Shown one piece after another: positions 52,101-62,252 of a stretch of DNA of 64,000 nt. The stretch spans positions 186,001 to 250,000 of the forward strand of contig NZ_BMER01000004.1 in the NCBI RefSeq assembly GCF_014636865.1, written 5' to 3'. This DNA is from Parapedobacter pyrenivorans. GTDB taxonomy: Bacteria; Bacteroidota; Bacteroidia; Sphingobacteriales; Sphingobacteriaceae. The position numbers and the translations under genes are program-made. The notes under the pieces are model-generated. The model was not told the origin of the DNA. It searched no databases and saw only the letters and a list, made by a program, of their open reading frames with translations. The first letter of the stretch is position 1. Every line of letters begins with the position of its first letter.

Positions 52101-55100
52101 ATGAATACCACTAGTCTAACCCGTAGTATGTTCCGTCCGTTAATTGCCGCGGTGATGTTTGCCGTAGTGTTGCTTGGCTTGTCGCAGACAGCCTCCGGGA
52201 ATGAAACCGCCGCCAGCAGCCTGTTTGCTGCGCCCGTATTGCGCCTTGACCCGTCTAACGTGACAGGTGCCGGCGGCACCAACATCAACACCGTTGCCTG
52301 TGCTAGCGGATATGAGATTCTTGAGCACTGGAATACCGGCACATCGGCGACCGTGAGTTCACCGGATGGCGTGATCAAAACGATGCGTATTGTGTTGGAC
52401 AATCCACAAGACGCCGGGTTGGAAGAGCTGGCCATCGGTGGGATTTTTCCGGGCGTGTTCGTAGCCGGTAATGGTACCACGGAACTGACGCTGACCAATA
52501 ACGGTTCGGCAACCTCCAGCGCAGTGCTGAATGTATTGAATGACTTGTTGTACACCAATCGCGCGGATAATCCCAATACAGCGGTGCAGCGGAGGGTACT
52601 GATTACCGTGACGGATGCGGTCGGGCAGACATCGAACACCGCAACAGCATTTGTCACCGTGACCCGTGCGGCCAACACGGGAAACTCGCCTGGGCCGATT
52701 TTGGTGTTTGCAAGCACATCTACCGTAGACCTGTATGACGGTCTGGATGGATCGCAAGATGTCGGTGGCACCTGGGTTCGGGTAGATAACAATTCACCGG
52801 TATCGGGAAGCACGGTGAACATTGCATCGCTGCCCATGGGCGGTACGGCCTATCGCTACGAAGTAGATGCGGGCGGTGCCTGCGGTATGGGGTGGACCAC
52901 AGTGGTCGTGGTGAAAATTGATGATGATGAAGAGCCGATTACTTCAGCAAATTCCTGCGGGTTTTTCTTAACGACTTATACCAACGCCATGTATTCGGCG
53001 GCTACCGATGATCCGATTTATGTGTTCAATGGTGGGCCTGGCACTGGCTCGCTTTCGGGAACGTCTCGAAGCGCGGGAACCGTGTTCGATTGGTACAAAT
53101 TCGACGCGGCGACGAATAGTTACCAAATATATGCACTGGATGCGGGTCCTACAATTTCCGGTTTGGAAAGCGGAGGCTACCTGTTGCTGACGAACAATGA
53201 CGGGGTTATCCGGGAAGGGCGCGCATGGGTTTGGAATACCGAAAACTTGCCTTCGATTGACGAAGTGGGAACTGTTTGTGAGGGAGCAACGGTTACCCTG
53301 AACGGGGACATCGGTACGACGACGCAGCATTTTACTTATTATGATCCGGTACGCAGGCCATTTATCATCAACGCAAGCACGCGCATCCGGGTTACCTTTA
53401 ACGCGACCCATACCTATGTATCGGATCTGGCCTTCTATTTCGTAAATCCCGACGGAACAAAGACTATACCCTTGGGTGTAAACCAAGGCGGGAATTGCAA
53501 TTCCGGCGACAACGTGAATAACTTAACGTTTACAAATCAAGGGCCGAATGCATATTTCAATTTTTGTTTAGGGGCTCCGAATACGTTAACTGGTACGTTT
53601 AACGGTTATCGCAATGCCTCCGGATCAGATCAGCTAATTAATTGGGCACCGATGTATGGTGAAAACGCCAATGCGGGCGGCTGGAAAGTACAGATCTACG
53701 ATTGCGTAGGTCAGGACGTCGGCCACTTGCGGGGCGCTACGATTACGTTTGACGATGGGGCTGGGAATGTGGTAACCTATACCAGTGGTTCGATTGCCGT
53801 ACCAATAAACGACAACTCGTGTACACCTTCAACTGCATCGATCTACACAGTGCCGTTTACGCCGGCTGTGCTTGCGCCAACAGCAATAACCATCGGCGAT
53901 GATGTGGGTGTAGGTAGGGGTCAGGGTGGCTATCAGTGGTCTTACAGTACTGATGGACCAACAGGACCATTCACTGATTTCGAAGACGGCACCACCACAC
54001 CACAACTTTCATTTAACGAGACGACCTGGATTAAATTGTCACTGGATCTGGGCATCGAAGGGTGTCTGTTGGAAGACGTGATCGAAGTGACGGTCAATTC
54101 GGTGGCTGCGCCCACCGCGGACGCAGCACAGGAGTTTTGCATTGCAGACAATCCGACGTTGGCAGCTATCGCCGTAACAGGCGAGACGATCCGCTGGTTT
54201 GCGGATGCGTATACAGCCACTGCGTTGGCGAGTTCAACGGCGTTGGTTGATGGAACAACCTACTATGCGAGCCAAACGGTTAGCGGTTGCGAAAGTATAG
54301 CAAGGACGCCGATCACGGTTGGGCTCTTTTATCAACCGACGGTCGACGCCGGTTCAGATGTAACGCAATATACAGGTCCGTCATTTGAACTGGACGCATC
54401 GAATGACTTAGGCGTAGGCGAATGGTCTCTTGTATCCTCAAGTCCAATTGGCTTGACGGCTTCGGCAATCGATGATGTGACGGATCCAAATGCGACGATT
54501 ACACTGCCGGCCAATTCAACTGCTACACTTCGATGGACAGTTACCAATGGCGGATGTGTGGTATTTGACGATGTGGAGTTAACCTACCTCGTACCGGAGA
54601 TTACAGTGGCCAAAACGGCCGCTGTAACTTTGGTATCGGCGCCGGGCCCCATAAACTACGAGTTGGTTGTCGAAAACACAGGTACCGTAAACCTGACGGG
54701 CATTGCCATCACCGACGGGGTTACCCAAGGCACCTCCAGCGAGGCGATTGCCTTGCTGGGCACGCCGGTGCAGACGGGCGGTACGGGGGACAACACGGAC
54801 GGCGTGCTTGACGTGGGGGAAACCTGGACGTATAGTTACAGCTACACGGTGACGCAGGCGCACCTGGACGACGGGGGTGACCTGGTGAACGGGGTATCGG
54901 TGGATGCCAACGAGCTGATCGACGCGGTGGATGATGCCGCGACGGTTGAAATTACACAGAGCCCGTCACTGACGGTGGCCAAGACGGCTGCCGTGACAAC
55001 GGTGTCGGCGCCGGGTGCGATCAACTATGAGGTTGTGGTAGCGAACACGGGCAACGTGAGCCTGACGGGCATCACGGTTGCGGACGCGGTGGTGCAGGGT

Positions 55101-57563
55101 ACGGCAAGCGAGGTAATCGCACCGGGCACGCCGGTGCAGACGGGCGGCACAGGGGATAACTCGGACGGGGTGCTTGACGTGGGCGAGACCTGGACGTATA
55201 ACTACGGCTACACGGTGACGCAGGCGCACCTGGATGACGGGGGCGACCTGGTGAACGGGGTATCGGTGGATGCCAACGAGCTTAATGCCGCAGTGGATGA
55301 TGCCGCGACGGTGACGGTGACGCTGAGCCCGTCCTTTACATTATTCAAAGAATTAATAGCGATTAACGGCACCACCAATGTAACGAACTACAACGCTGTT
55401 GGCGACGAGCTGGAATATGCAATTACGGTGACCAATACCGGCAACGTAACGTTGAGTAGCATAACGGTGAACGACGCGCTGACCGGCCTTACCGAAACAG
55501 TAAGCTCACTTGCGCCAGGCGCCGACTCGGTGCTGACAACGGTATACACCATCCAGCAATCTGATTTGGATGCGGGCGTGGTGTTGAACACGGCAACGGC
55601 CACGGGTGAAGGCCCGAGCGGTGATACCGTCGATCCGACCGATCCATCCGACGGACAGGAGACTACCACGGCTACGCAGGCACCTTCCTTCACAATCAGC
55701 AAGGTATTAACCGGCATCAATGGTGCCGCGGGCACGACCAGCTACAATGCAGTCGGCGATGAATTGGAATATGCGATCACGCTGACCAATACGGGCAATG
55801 TGACATTGGGCAGCATAACGGTGAACGACGCACTGACCGGCCTTATCGAAACAGTAAGCTCGCTTGCGCCAGGTGCCGACTCGGTGCTGACAACGGTATA
55901 CACCATCCAGCAATCTGATTTGGATGTGGGCTCGGTATTGAACACGGCCACGGCAACGGGCGAGGATCTGGCAGGTAACCAGTTGAATCCGACCGACCCG
56001 GTAAGCGGCGAGGAAACCACCTTGGCCACGCGGCAGGCAGGACTTAGCCTCACCAAAAAGGTAATCAGTAAGGGGCCTTATCGCGTGGGCAACGACATCA
56101 CGTACGAAATAGTTGCAACCAATACCGGCAACGTCACGTTGACGGACGTCAATGTGACCGATGACAACGCGGAGATCGTCTCTGGCTCACCGATACGCAG
56201 TTTGCAACCCGGAGCAGCTGCTACCGTAATTGCACGCCATAAGATCACACAAGCGGACGCAGACGCCGGTCAGGTAGTAAACCAGGCTCGGGCAATTGCA
56301 ACAGGACCGGATGGGACGGATATTCCCGAAGTAACATCAAATGATCCCAATACACCGGGAGACGGGGATGCGACGGTCATCACCATTATCCAAACGGCAG
56401 AAATTCGGATTGAAAAGCATGCTGATAGGACGCAGGTGAAAAATGTGGGTGATCAGATTATTTACGAAATACAGGTCACTAATACGGGCACGGTAACGCT
56501 ACGCCATATCGAAATCCGTGACCCCTTAACCGGCTTCGTACAGCAAATCGCAGCGATAGAACCGGGGACAACGAATGCCTTGATCTTTACAACTACATAT
56601 CGGACGACCGCCGCAGATCTCGTGGCGGGTAAAATCATCAATTCGGCGACGGTAAGTGCGGTTGATCCTAACGGCAATCCACTAAGCGGCACGACGACGG
56701 TGGAAGTGAACGCTTATTTCAAATTGATTGCCGTGGATGATGACCGCTTCGGCCCGATACCGGGTAGGGACGGGGGCACAACAGCGAGTGTTCTTGGCAA
56801 TGACACCATTGATGGTGATCCAATTGACGTGGGAACGATTGTCCTGAGCCGGACGCCGGTAATCGGTAGCTCACCGCTAACCCTGAACGAAGATGGAACC
56901 GTGACGTTGGCACCGAATACGGCGGCCGGTAGCTACACCTTATCGTACCAGGTATGTGATGCGGTCAATCCAACAAATTGCCAGACCGCAACAGTAACCG
57001 TGGAAGTAGCACCAGCAAGTTTGGAAGCAGCAGCAGTATCCGCCGATGCCAATGGTTATGACGGAACGAAAAATGTGGTAAACGTATTTGATAACATCAA
57101 AGTCAATGGAGAACCACTGGATCCGGAAGACGTCAGCCTGACGGTGGTCCGCACGGATCCCGAATTGGTGCTCAATGCCGACGGATCGGTTGACGTACTG
57201 CCGGGCACGAGGGGAGGAACGTACATCCTGACATACCAGATCTGTGAAAAGCTTAACCCGGATAATTGCACCGTTACAACCGTAACCATTACTGTGGTGA
57301 ATCCGTTAAAGATACCGAACGTATTCACGCCTAACGGCGACGGTAAAAACGACGTGTTTGAAATCATCGGCATTGAAGGGTTTGACCTAATTGAAGTGAC
57401 CGTCGTAAACCGCTGGGGCAACGAAGTGTACCGGAGCAATAACTACCAGAACGATTGGGATGGCAGGTCGCTGGGGGAAGGCACGTATTATTACCTGATC
57501 ACCACGCATAAAGGTAAGATCCGTGAAGTACGCAAAGGCTGGGTATTGTTAAAACGGATGTAA
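52101..57563 (+). CDS. Giant repeat adhesin with type B (CHU_C) type IX sorting domain
   Basis: An 1820-residue secreted protein. Signal peptide to about residue 35; a region at about 420-560 resembles a P-domain/jelly roll (THTYVSDLAFYFVNPDG, WKVQIYDCVGQ); an Ig-like module at about 670-740; six DUF11-like repeats start at residues 834, 957, 1079, 1197, 1315 and 1435; two Ig/cadherin-like modules (about 1541-1732); and a gliding-motility-type C-terminal domain (PNVFTPNGDGKNDVFEI, VVNRWGNEVYRS, GTYYYLI). Type B domains are exported by the type IX system and held by PorP/SprF proteins, and one follows at once. It is probably a surface adhesin or motility filament. Confidence 0.93.
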   Translation: MNTTSLTRSMFRPLIAAVMFAVVLLGLSQTASGNETAASSLFAAPVLRLDPSNVTGAGGTNINTVACASGYEILEHWNTGTSATVSSPDGVIKTMRIVLDNPQDAGLEELAIGGIFPGVFVAGNGTTELTLTNNGSATSSAVLNVLNDLLYTNRADNPNTAVQRRVLITVTDAVGQTSNTATAFVTVTRAANTGNSPGPILVFASTSTVDLYDGLDGSQDVGGTWVRVDNNSPVSGSTVNIASLPMGGTAYRYEVDAGGACGMGWTTVVVVKIDDDEEPITSANSCGFFLTTYTNAMYSAATDDPIYVFNGGPGTGSLSGTSRSAGTVFDWYKFDAATNSYQIYALDAGPTISGLESGGYLLLTNNDGVIREGRAWVWNTENLPSIDEVGTVCEGATVTLNGDIGTTTQHFTYYDPVRRPFIINASTRIRVTFNATHTYVSDLAFYFVNPDGTKTIPLGVNQGGNCNSGDNVNNLTFTNQGPNAYFNFCLGAPNTLTGTFNGYRNASGSDQLINWAPMYGENANAGGWKVQIYDCVGQDVGHLRGATITFDDGAGNVVTYTSGSIAVPINDNSCTPSTASIYTVPFTPAVLAPTAITIGDDVGVGRGQGGYQWSYSTDGPTGPFTDFEDGTTTPQLSFNETTWIKLSLDLGIEGCLLEDVIEVTVNSVAAPTADAAQEFCIADNPTLAAIAVTGETIRWFADAYTATALASSTALVDGTTYYASQTVSGCESIARTPITVGLFYQPTVDAGSDVTQYTGPSFELDASNDLGVGEWSLVSSSPIGLTASAIDDVTDPNATITLPANSTATLRWTVTNGGCVVFDDVELTYLVPEITVAKTAAVTLVSAPGPINYELVVENTGTVNLTGIAITDGVTQGTSSEAIALLGTPVQTGGTGDNTDGVLDVGETWTYSYSYTVTQAHLDDGGDLVNGVSVDANELIDAVDDAATVEITQSPSLTVAKTAAVTTVSAPGAINYEVVVANTGNVSLTGITVADAVVQGTASEVIAPGTPVQTGGTGDNSDGVLDVGETWTYNYGYTVTQAHLDDGGDLVNGVSVDANELNAAVDDAATVTVTLSPSFTLFKELIAINGTTNVTNYNAVGDELEYAITVTNTGNVTLSSITVNDALTGLTETVSSLAPGADSVLTTVYTIQQSDLDAGVVLNTATATGEGPSGDTVDPTDPSDGQETTTATQAPSFTISKVLTGINGAAGTTSYNAVGDELEYAITLTNTGNVTLGSITVNDALTGLIETVSSLAPGADSVLTTVYTIQQSDLDVGSVLNTATATGEDLAGNQLNPTDPVSGEETTLATRQAGLSLTKKVISKGPYRVGNDITYEIVATNTGNVTLTDVNVTDDNAEIVSGSPIRSLQPGAAATVIARHKITQADADAGQVVNQARAIATGPDGTDIPEVTSNDPNTPGDGDATVITIIQTAEIRIEKHADRTQVKNVGDQIIYEIQVTNTGTVTLRHIEIRDPLTGFVQQIAAIEPGTTNALIFTTTYRTTAADLVAGKIINSATVSAVDPNGNPLSGTTTVEVNAYFKLIAVDDDRFGPIPGRDGGTTASVLGNDTIDGDPIDVGTIVLSRTPVIGSSPLTLNEDGTVTLAPNTAAGSYTLSYQVCDAVNPTNCQTATVTVEVAPASLEAAAVSADANGYDGTKNVVNVFDNIKVNGEPLDPEDVSLTVVRTDPELVLNADGSVDVLPGTRGGTYILTYQICEKLNPDNCTVTTVTITVVNPLKIPNVFTPNGDGKNDVFEIIGIEGFDLIEVTVVNRWGNEVYRSNNYQNDWDGRSLGEGTYYYLITTHKGKIREVRKGWVLLKRM
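54600..55334 (+). repeat. In-gene DNA repeat, pair A of the adhesin DUF11 modules
   Basis: Two modules (54600-54968 and 54969-55334) are similar enough at DNA level to suggest recent duplication: around 54846-54917 and 55209-55280 about 70 bases differ at only two positions. The pair is richer in G and C than the flanking modules. Confidence 0.85.
55335..56042 (+). repeat. In-gene DNA repeat, pair B of the adhesin DUF11 modules
   Basis: Modules 55335-55688 and 55689-56042 are both 354 bases. Around 55510-55575 and 55864-55929 they are nearly identical, with single-base differences. They differ clearly from pair A, so the array grew by at least two separate duplications. Confidence 0.85.
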
Positions 57564-57580
57564 GGAAGAGAAACGATATC

Positions 57581-58591
57581 ATGAAAAACGTAATTAAAAT
57601 AGCATCATTGTTGATTCTGCTTGCCATCGGCAAGGGAGGTTCCGCCCAGCAGAACATCCAGTTTACGCAATACATCTTCAATTCGATGAGCGTAAACCCG
57701 GCCTACACCGGCTATAAAGAGCAATGGTTCGCACAACTGGGCTTGCGCAGCCAATGGCTAGGTATAGCAGGCGCGCCCGAGACGGGACTGCTGTCGATAG
57801 ACGGCATTTTGGATTCGGAGAATAAACGGCACGGGCTGGGGATGCAGCTCACGGCAGACCGTTTGGGTCCGCAGGCAGCTACCTCCGCTTATGCCAATTA
57901 TGCATTCCGTCTTCGGCTAAATGACGAGGATACCCAGCGACTCAGCTTCGGCATCGGTGCTGGAGTGACGCAGTACAGCTTGGATGGTAACCTCCTGGAT
58001 CCGATAGATGGTAGCGATCTGGTCCTGCCGGCGGGAAAAATTAGTAACTGGGTGCCAGATGTGCGCTTTGGGATTTATTATTACAATCCGAAATGGTACT
58101 TCGGGGCCTCGGTGATGGACCTCCTATCTGGCGATCAAAGTAACAACATCTTCCGTTGGGATAATACTACAACAGATAACATCCGTCGCAGGCGCCATAT
58201 CTACGTCATCGGTGGCGCACTGTTCAACTTGGCACACGGGCTGTGTTTCCGTCCGAGCCTATTGGTGAAAGACGACTTTAAGGGGCCAACAGCAGTGGAC
58301 GTGAATGCGATGTTCATCTTCGGCGAGCGACTCTGGATTGGTGGAGGATGGCGTACGGGCGTAACAGTTTTTGAACGGGAGTACAACCGCATGAGCGGGA
58401 ATAGCCTAAGTGGACGGAATGCGTTTTCGGCTGTCACACAACTCTACGTGACGCCGGCGCTGCGGATCGGCTATTCCTACGACCACATCGTCAGCCGTCT
58501 GTCCAGCGTCCAGCACGGATCGCATGAAATCACCCTGGGACTTACCTTCGGAAGGAAAGCCGATCGAATTTTAAGTCCAAGGTTTTTTTAA
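57581..58591 (+). CDS. Type IX secretion PorP/SprF-family membrane protein
   Basis: A 336-residue outer-membrane protein with signal peptide (IGKGGSAQ, cleavage near 23). The family hallmark QNIQFTQYIFNSMSVNPAY stands at the mature N-terminus, followed by beta-strands such as QWLGIAGAPETGLLSIDG, GLGMQLTADRLGPQ and WYFGASVMDLL. PorP/SprF proteins anchor or help export type B-domain cargo; here the cargo gene ends 17 bp upstream. It forms an operon with the adhesin and the OmpA-family gene. Confidence 0.95.
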   Translation: MKNVIKIASLLILLAIGKGGSAQQNIQFTQYIFNSMSVNPAYTGYKEQWFAQLGLRSQWLGIAGAPETGLLSIDGILDSENKRHGLGMQLTADRLGPQAATSAYANYAFRLRLNDEDTQRLSFGIGAGVTQYSLDGNLLDPIDGSDLVLPAGKISNWVPDVRFGIYYYNPKWYFGASVMDLLSGDQSNNIFRWDNTTTDNIRRRRHIYVIGGALFNLAHGLCFRPSLLVKDDFKGPTAVDVNAMFIFGERLWIGGGWRTGVTVFEREYNRMSGNSLSGRNAFSAVTQLYVTPALRIGYSYDHIVSRLSSVQHGSHEITLGLTFGRKADRILSPRFF

Positions 58592-58615
58592 GAACGTCAG
58601 CTATTAGAATCAACT

Positions 58616-60568
58616 ATGAAATATCATACCCAACCGCTTGTTTTGTTTTTATCAAGCACACTGATGCTTTTTGCGGGGGTAGTCCGCGCCCAAGAGCAGC
58701 CTAGTCTCCGTGACCGAGCAGAGGAGTTATACCGCCGCTATGAATATGCACATGCCACACAGCTTTACCTAAAGCTGGTGGATACCAGAAAACCTCGACT
58801 TGAAGATCTGGAACAGCTATCCGACAGTTATTGGAAGATGAATGACTACGAATCTGCGGTGAAGTGGTACGCAAAGCTTATTGCCCACGAAGATCACACA
58901 CCCGAGCAGCTGCTCCGGTATGGGGAAGCGCTGAAAGCGAACGGCAAATATACCGAGGCGAAAAGGCAATTGGAAGCTTATGCCTTGTCGACAGGCGACG
59001 GAGCCGCCGTTGCTTTGCAATTAGCAGGTTGCGACTCGGCACTGCGGTGGATGGCCAATCCGACGATGCACCGCTTGCGTAACGAAAGAGAAGTAAATAC
59101 GCCAAGATCGGAGTTTTCAGTATTTTCATCAGGAAAACACGTGTTCTACGTTGGGGAACCATCGGAGGCGACCACAAGTGATACCTACGGCTGGACGGGC
59201 AACCCTTTCCTCCAAGTGTTTGCTGCGCCGATGACATCAACAGGCGAGTTAGGAAGCGGGACGATATTTGACGAATTGAATAGTGAAACGCGCTTCCATA
59301 TCGGGCCTGTTACCGCCTCGGCAGACGGTGGTACGCTTTACGTGACCCAGACTCACGCGCATAAAGCTAGTGAGTTTGTCCGCGAATCGGGTCGAAGGTA
59401 TCGTACACAGCTATTGGAGCTGTATTGCTACCAGCGGAAAGGCGACCGATGGATAGGCGAACCGTTTGCGTACAACAATGTATCAGCGTATTCGCTGGGA
59501 CATGCGGCGCTATCGCCGGATGGAAATACACTGTATTACATCAGCGACATGCCGGGCGGACAGGGCGGCACGGATATCTGGTACAGTGAACGGCAGTTAA
59601 ATGGCAGCTGGGGCAGTCCGATTAATGCGGGCACTGAAATTAATAGCGCTGGCGATGAACTGTTTCCCAATGTGGCAGCTGACGGAATCATGTATTTCGC
59701 GAGCGACGGTTTTGCGGGGATGGGTGGGCTGGATGTCTTCCAAGCTATGGGAAGTAAAGGCAAATGGAGCAATCCGGTGAACCTCGGCTACCCAGTTAAT
59801 AGTGCGACCGATGATTTCGCCTATTTGGTACATAGCGAATACCCCGAAGGGCTCGGTGGCTTTCTTTCCTCCAACCGGCCAGGAGGTGTTGGCAGAGACG
59901 ATATCTATTCGTTCAGCTACACCGAACCGAAAATCCTCCTCCTCCTCCAGGGGACTGCTTCCGACAAAACTTCCGGCGAACCACTCTCGAATGTGACTGT
60001 GACCCTGGTTGACGGCGACCAGCAGGTTATCGGGAGAAAAGATAGCGAGGCCGGGGCCTTTGCGTTTGAACTGGATCCAGGCCGGACATACAACGTGTCG
60101 GGTCAAAAACAGGGTTACAGTGCCGACTCTGCCGCTGTGAGTACGTTGGGCATTACCGCATCGGACACCCTGCGGATCGCTCTGCTATTGGAACCGGCAT
60201 ATCGGGTGGGACAGACCTTCGAACTTAAAAACATCTACTACGACTTTGATAAGCATGATATCCGTGCGGATGCGGCACGGGTGTTGGACGAATTGGTTCG
60301 CATCCTAGACCACAACCAGACATTGAAAATCGAACTCTCGAGCCACACGGATAGGCGAGGTAGCCGTTTATATAATGAAGCACTTTCCAAACGGCGAGCA
60401 AAGGCCGCAGTGGATTACTTGGCTAGTCGCGGTATTGCGCCAGATAGACTGGTTGCCAGGGGTTACGGGGAAACCCGTCCGGTTAATGATTGTAGCGATG
60501 GCGTGCCCTGCTCGCGTGAAGCGCACCAAGCAAACCGACGTACGGAGATTACCGTGCTAGCCTATTGA
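58616..60568 (+). CDS. OmpA-family protein with TPR and PD40 repeats (PorE-like)
   Basis: A 650-residue envelope protein: signal peptide (LMLFAGVVRAQ), TPR helices (about 30-150), PD40/WD40-like propeller repeats (about 170-440: LSPDGNTLYYISDMPGGQGG, VAADGIMYFASDGFAGMGG), a carboxypeptidase-regulatory-like domain (about 445-520) and an OmpA peptidoglycan-binding domain (about 535-650: IYYDFDKHDIRADA, LSSHTDRRGS, NRRTEI). This matches PorE-type partners of PorP/SprF that tie the surface machinery to the cell wall. It is the last gene of the operon, followed by a terminator. Confidence 0.95.
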   Translation: MKYHTQPLVLFLSSTLMLFAGVVRAQEQPSLRDRAEELYRRYEYAHATQLYLKLVDTRKPRLEDLEQLSDSYWKMNDYESAVKWYAKLIAHEDHTPEQLLRYGEALKANGKYTEAKRQLEAYALSTGDGAAVALQLAGCDSALRWMANPTMHRLRNEREVNTPRSEFSVFSSGKHVFYVGEPSEATTSDTYGWTGNPFLQVFAAPMTSTGELGSGTIFDELNSETRFHIGPVTASADGGTLYVTQTHAHKASEFVRESGRRYRTQLLELYCYQRKGDRWIGEPFAYNNVSAYSLGHAALSPDGNTLYYISDMPGGQGGTDIWYSERQLNGSWGSPINAGTEINSAGDELFPNVAADGIMYFASDGFAGMGGLDVFQAMGSKGKWSNPVNLGYPVNSATDDFAYLVHSEYPEGLGGFLSSNRPGGVGRDDIYSFSYTEPKILLLLQGTASDKTSGEPLSNVTVTLVDGDQQVIGRKDSEAGAFAFELDPGRTYNVSGQKQGYSADSAAVSTLGITASDTLRIALLLEPAYRVGQTFELKNIYYDFDKHDIRADAARVLDELVRILDHNQTLKIELSSHTDRRGSRLYNEALSKRRAKAAVDYLASRGIAPDRLVARGYGETRPVNDCSDGVPCSREAHQANRRTEITVLAY

Positions 60569-60585
60569 GGGGAGATATCGTGTAA

Positions 60586-60631
60586 AACCATGAGCCGAAT
60601 AAATTTATAATTAGCTCATGGTTATTCTTTT
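60586..60631 (+). terminator. Rho-independent terminator after the adhesin/PorP/OmpA operon
   Basis: AACCATGAGC (60586-60595) pairs perfectly with GCTCATGGTT (60614-60623), with an AT-rich 18-base loop and a following ATTCTTTT. It stands 17 bases after the OmpA-family stop and also faces the converging GH51 gene. Confidence 0.75.
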
Positions 60632-60656
60632 AACTATTTGTACATAAATAATCCCC

Positions 60657-62252
60657 TTATCGGATTGGCACAAACGTAAGCACCTGCAGACCGCAGGGTG
60701 GGATTTCGATAGTTACTTTGCCGCGCCGGGCTTTCAATGGGCCACTTACGGGGATTATCCGGTTGCGGTCTTCGATGCTATTGGCCGCATTGATGTCTTC
60801 CTGGCTCACTGTCCAGCTTGACGCTCCTGCGTATCCCGTAGGTACGGTTACCTCAACTTTTTGAGCCTGATCATGTGCGCGGTTTAACAGCGATATATGG
60901 ATTCGTTTCGCGCTATCCAATACGGCGGCAGCATCGACATAAGGCAGTGTTTCCGTTGGGAAGTGTGCTTCTTTTGCGTCGCCGTCGATAGTGGGTTGGA
61001 TGTCCGCGGTAGCGATGGATGGCCCGCTGACGGTTGTCTCGACCTTGCTGCCGACAAGGTGGGTACGGTAATGTTTGAAGACGTGGTAAATCGGTGTCTG
61101 GTAGGCATCGTCATTGCCAACCGTGCGGATCAGGCCATGGGCATTGACCGGGAAGATGTAGTTGGCCATGCCGACGTGGGGACTCTGGCGGATAAACGCA
61201 TTGAGCATACCGGCAACCACGGCGACATCAAATTGCCGACGGGGCGACTGCCGCGTAAATTTGAATACGGTCCCTTCGTTGACGGAGTGCCGGTTGTTCC
61301 ATTCGTCTACGCTGAGCCGGATGGGGCGGTCGGCACGCCTCAACTGCGCGTTCATGGTGGCCAGTTGCTCGCCGAGCAGGGCGAGGTGGGCTTCCATCTT
61401 TGCGGGGGCAAAGAGGGTACGGGTCGGATCTTGGATTTCGCCGTCCTTCACGCGTGAAGTGACGTAGTAATGCTGCGTGAGGAAGTCGATCAACTGGCCG
61501 CAGGTGTCTAGTACGGTCTGGTTCCATTGCAGCGTATGGCCGATGCCGAGTAGCTGGAGGTCGGGGTGTTGCCCGCGGATGGCGCCAGCCCAGTGTTTCA
61601 GCTTGGCGGCATAGACTATGTCGGCCTCCGCCGTGTGTTTGCCCCATGGCCCGTAATTCTCATTACCGATGCACCAGTACTTCACCCCGTAAGGGGAAGT
61701 ATGTCCGTGATGGGCCCGGAGCCGGCCCAGATTTGTGCTGGAGTCGCCATTAACATATTCGATCCATTCCAGCGCCTCCCAAAGTGCGCCACCGAATTCG
61801 GGATCGTTACCCATGTTAAAGTTAATGTAAGGTTCGGTGCCGATTTGCTGGCACCATTGCAGGAACTCGTCGGTACCGAACTGGTAGTTTTCTATCCCAC
61901 CCCAGTGGTGGTTTTTAACTGTTGGCCGCAATGATTTCGGTCCGATGCCGTTACGCCACCGATATTCGTGAATAACCGTGCCACCCGGCCAGCGCATCAC
62001 GGGGATGTGCAGGTCGCTAAGGTGAGGAACCAAGTGTTGACGGACATTGCCCCGGAGGTCGGCGACGCCACCGTAGATCATGCTGTCGTTGACGTTTTCG
62101 AGCATCTGACCATAGATCATGGGGTCAATCTGGACGGGTACGTCGGGGATGTTGAGTTTTACGGTGGTAACCTGCGCGTGTACGAATAGCCCGCTGATGA
62201 CCAAGGTGAAACATGGAACAAAACATTGGAAAGTAAGCGTGTGATTTTTCAT
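60657..62252 (-). CDS. GH51 alpha-L-arabinofuranosidase (copy 1)
   Basis: A 531-residue exported enzyme with signal peptide (TLVISGLFVHAQ). GH51 features: the N-terminal VQIDPMIYGQMLENVNDSMI, RWPGGTVIHEYRW, acid/base E198 in CIGNENYG, nucleophile E317 in SVDEWNNR, and a C-terminal beta-sandwich. It releases L-arabinofuranose from arabinan or arabinoxylan. It overlaps the upstream paralogue by 4 bases (ATGA) and lies downstream of a susD end, so it belongs to an arabinose-polymer utilisation locus. Confidence 0.93.
   Translation of the reverse strand: MKNHTLTFQCFVPCFTLVISGLFVHAQVTTVKLNIPDVPVQIDPMIYGQMLENVNDSMIYGGVADLRGNVRQHLVPHLSDLHIPVMRWPGGTVIHEYRWRNGIGPKSLRPTVKNHHWGGIENYQFGTDEFLQWCQQIGTEPYINFNMGNDPEFGGALWEALEWIEYVNGDSSTNLGRLRAHHGHTSPYGVKYWCIGNENYGPWGKHTAEADIVYAAKLKHWAGAIRGQHPDLQLLGIGHTLQWNQTVLDTCGQLIDFLTQHYYVTSRVKDGEIQDPTRTLFAPAKMEAHLALLGEQLATMNAQLRRADRPIRLSVDEWNNRHSVNEGTVFKFTRQSPRRQFDVAVVAGMLNAFIRQSPHVGMANYIFPVNAHGLIRTVGNDDAYQTPIYHVFKHYRTHLVGSKVETTVSGPSIATADIQPTIDGDAKEAHFPTETLPYVDAAAVLDSAKRIHISLLNRAHDQAQKVEVTVPTGYAGASSWTVSQEDINAANSIEDRNRIIPVSGPLKARRGKVTIEIPPCGLQVLTFVPIR

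Noticed and set aside
54600-56042. CRISPR-like periodic repeats
   Set aside because: The period is about 360 bases, in frame and inside one protein gene; these are duplicated protein modules without spacers.
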